A DNA stretch of 14,745 nucleotides, taken from the NCBI GenBank assembly GCA_027083115.1, contig JALWQN010000104.1, positions 1 to 14,745 of the forward strand, read 5' to 3'. Source of the stretch: Desulfurococcales archaeon (GTDB lineage Archaea; Thermoproteota; Thermoprotei_A; Sulfolobales; NBVN01). Below the pieces are notes generated by a model. It saw nothing but the letters and a program-made list of their open reading frames with translations, searched no databases and was not told the DNA's origin. The translations under genes and the position numbers were made by a program. Below, piece after piece: positions 13,365 through 14,745 of the stretch (the stretch's first letter is position 1; each line of letters starts with the position of its first letter).

Positions 13365-13370
13365 CTGTGA

Positions 13371-13652
13371 GTGCCGGTAATATTTCGCTGTAAGCATTGC
13401 GGTAACCCAATTTACGTGTTTGAGAAGGTCGGTCAGGACTGCTTCGGTGTCCCTTCACCTTCAGAATTGTTTCTGAGGTTAGGTGGTAAGTGCCCCCATT
13501 GTGGTAGGCCTCTAGATATGCCCACCTTAGATAATATTAAGTTGTTGGGGAGAGTTAGGCCTTCTTTCACTACCTACGTGAAGCTCTCTTATCGTGAGGC
13601 ACAGGTACCTGCCCACGAGGGCCTCTTAACCACGGCCTCAGTAAGCCAATGA
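13371..13652 (+). CDS. small archaeal zinc-ribbon protein
   Basis: A 93-residue protein that I do not recognise by name. It has two C-x2-C knuckles, CKHC at 7-10 and CPHC at 41-44, each followed by G-x-P, so it probably binds one zinc ion; a further cysteine is at 24. The segment between the knuckles (VGQDCFGVPSPSELFLRLGG) is conserved-looking. The tail after residue 55 is basic and hydrophobic. The start GTG is backed by GGTGA. The last 64 bases overlap the end of the CCA gene on the other strand, so the C-termini of two proteins are encoded in the same DNA. It could be a nucleic-acid-binding or adaptor protein; no specific function can be claimed. Confidence 0.7.
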   Translation: MPVIFRCKHCGNPIYVFEKVGQDCFGVPSPSELFLRLGGKCPHCGRPLDMPTLDNIKLLGRVRPSFTTYVKLSYREAQVPAHEGLLTTASVSQ

Positions 13653-14745
13653 AGAACTTCGGTCTTCAGGGAGTTTTTTCCGTTGATGGATTCCATAATT
13701 GTCTCAAGCCCACCTACTTTCTTTAGCTTAAGGTCCTTAGCCTCAATTTCGTCCTTAGGTAATGAATTGAGGAAGCTCAAGGGATTTACGTAGTTTCTTC
13801 GGATTAGGGCCTCAATAACTCCATCGTCAGTCACCCACGGGCCAATGACGTCACCCCTAATTTTTCTGGTGTACTTAAGGAGGAATTTCCGTATATGCTG
13901 ACTTACTGGGATGGATGGCCCTTTCCTAATCTCGTATTCCGTTATTCTGCCTGAAGGAAGAAGGAACTCCACGTATATAATAGCTAAGGAGGACTCATCA
14001 CTCCATAAGGAAGTATCTACTACCGTAAATCCCTTGCTTGTTAGTTGGTTCTTAATTTTCTTAGATACTTTCTTGAGTTCACCCCAAATAATATCTGGTG
14101 GTGTTGATGGGGTCACGCTATAAGTTATTATTGTTGCCACCCTATCCGTATCCTTAAGTAGGTTCCTCAGCTTCTCCACACTCATTAACTCCTTCTGAGG
14201 GAAGAAGAACTTCTTTGATGGGCATTCAGTGAATGCTATAGCACCAGCTATGGCTGTAGTTAAGGATTTCTTAGATACTGCTGCAGCAGCGTTTCTTCTA
14301 GGGTCTACAGGGTCCGGAACTATTAGAGGACTACCACGAAATAATGTCTTAATGGTTTTTGGGTCTTCCTCGGTGTCCTCCACAAGAATTACTGCTCCAT
14401 ACCTCCACTCGAGCATGTTCCTTAACGTGTTGAGGAAGTTTCCGTACTTAATTATAAGTACCTCACTTAAGTAGCCTGAGAACCCCTCAACCCTTATTTC
14501 CGCACCATAAATCCCTAAGCCCTTAAAGTACTTCTTAAGTAGCCTGACCTCGTCCTTCTGTTTCTCGCTTAACTTACTGATTACGTACTTGGTATGGAAA
14601 GGGGTTCTGTCGACAGGCGTCTTAATCTCCTCAATGCTTTCAGCCCAGTAAGCAGGCACTATATCTGCTTCAGTATTCCCTTTCTTGATCCTTAAGTAAG
14701 GGTGGGAAGCGAACCTTAATGTAACTTCATACTTTTTCTTTAGGG
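13589..14745 (-). CDS. cca: archaeal CCA tRNA nucleotidyltransferase, 5' end outside the window
   Basis: Class I CCA-adding enzyme, which builds or repairs the 3' CCA of tRNA without a template. The minus-strand frame has no stop up to the right edge, so the gene is cut by the window. The GTG at 14659 is internal, because the preceding codons read YEVTLRFASHPYLRIKKGN and then TEADIVPAYW, the end of the catalytic palm. The Asp of EADIVP (codon 14663-14665) is the third catalytic carboxylate of the family; the first two and the G-S-x-x-K-G motif lie outside. Next come VDRTPFHTKYV, LKKYFKGLGIYGAE-x4-GFSGYL and VPDPVDPRRNAAAAVS, typical of the archaeal enzyme. About 384 codons are visible of an expected 440-460. 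The C-terminal codons overlap the zinc-ribbon gene. Confidence 0.93.
   Translation of the reverse strand, partial: LKKKYEVTLRFASHPYLRIKKGNTEADIVPAYWAESIEEIKTPVDRTPFHTKYVISKLSEKQKDEVRLLKKYFKGLGIYGAEIRVEGFSGYLSEVLIIKYGNFLNTLRNMLEWRYGAVILVEDTEEDPKTIKTLFRGSPLIVPDPVDPRRNAAAAVSKKSLTTAIAGAIAFTECPSKKFFFPQKELMSVEKLRNLLKDTDRVATIITYSVTPSTPPDIIWGELKKVSKKIKNQLTSKGFTVVDTSLWSDESSLAIIYVEFLLPSGRITEYEIRKGPSIPVSQHIRKFLLKYTRKIRGDVIGPWVTDDGVIEALIRRNYVNPLSFLNSLPKDEIEAKDLKLKKVGGLETIMESINGKNSLKTEVLHWLTEAVVKRPSWAGTCASR

Noticed and set aside
13144..13370. CRISPR array or tRNA gene in the largest gap
   Set aside because: The repeats are 8 bases long with irregular spacing, and no cloverleaf or TTCRANY-type T-loop is visible.
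14659..14659. GTG at 14659 as the start of the CCA enzyme
   Set aside because: The frame stays open to the window edge and the upstream residues match the catalytic palm, including the third carboxylate, so this GTG is an internal valine.

Overview
This window looks like a piece of chromosome from a (hyper)thermophilic archaeon of the Thermoproteota (crenarchaeal side). The clues are a C-terminal cysteine cluster of the Pol III RPC34 type, a TFB whose zinc ribbon has the crenarchaeal CPPE...CTET form, archaeal-only families (Gar1, SRP19, S8e, UPF0200/UPF0201, DUF373, archaeal CCA enzyme, ADP-forming acyl-CoA synthetase), TATA boxes about 25 bases before several starts, and GGTGAT/GGAGG Shine-Dalgarno sites before others. 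TTG starts are common. Packing is very tight. No tRNA, rRNA, IS element, CRISPR array or phage gene is visible. The genus cannot be named from this sequence alone.

Layout, left to right. (1) 1-3700: an Rpc34-like winged-helix gene on + converges on a long minus-strand series transcribed leftward: rps8e, srp19, gar1, tfb, trm1. (2) 3700-5740: a 71-base divergent promoter region serves rps8e (-) and a cis-prenyltransferase gene (+), which converges within 6 bases on a DUF373 membrane protein. (3) 5740-9330: minus-strand genes for an archaeal coiled-coil protein, the beta subunit of ADP-forming acetyl-CoA synthetase, a GPN-loop GTPase and an AmrS-type radical SAM enzyme. (4) 9370-12163: plus-strand genes for PRPP synthase, tRNA G10 methyltransferase and an RNase Z-like metallo-beta-lactamase protein, in one tight series. 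(5) 12147-13143: minus-strand UPF0200 kinase-like protein and UPF0201 RNA-binding protein. (6) 13144-13370: the only sizeable gene-free stretch, AT-rich with several short GTAATACG-like repeats. (7) 13371-14745: a small zinc-ribbon protein converging on, and overlapping, a CCA-adding enzyme gene that runs off the right edge.

The theme is core information processing, especially stable RNA: transcription (TFB, Rpc34-like), tRNA modification (Trm1, TrmG10), tRNA 3' maturation (RNase Z-like, CCA enzyme), RNA-guided pseudouridylation (Gar1), SRP assembly (SRP19) and the ribosome (S8e). Around it are a few metabolic genes (acyl-CoA synthetase, PRPP synthase, prenyltransferase). No clear new accessory or defence system is present. 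The observations most worth checking are a perfect 13-base inverted repeat that brackets rps8e and would pair with its Shine-Dalgarno site, an RNase Z-like protein with no room for the exosite arm, a repeat cluster in the 13.2-13.3 kb gap, a palindrome at the DUF373 transcription start, and a TFB with a divergent first cyclin repeat.
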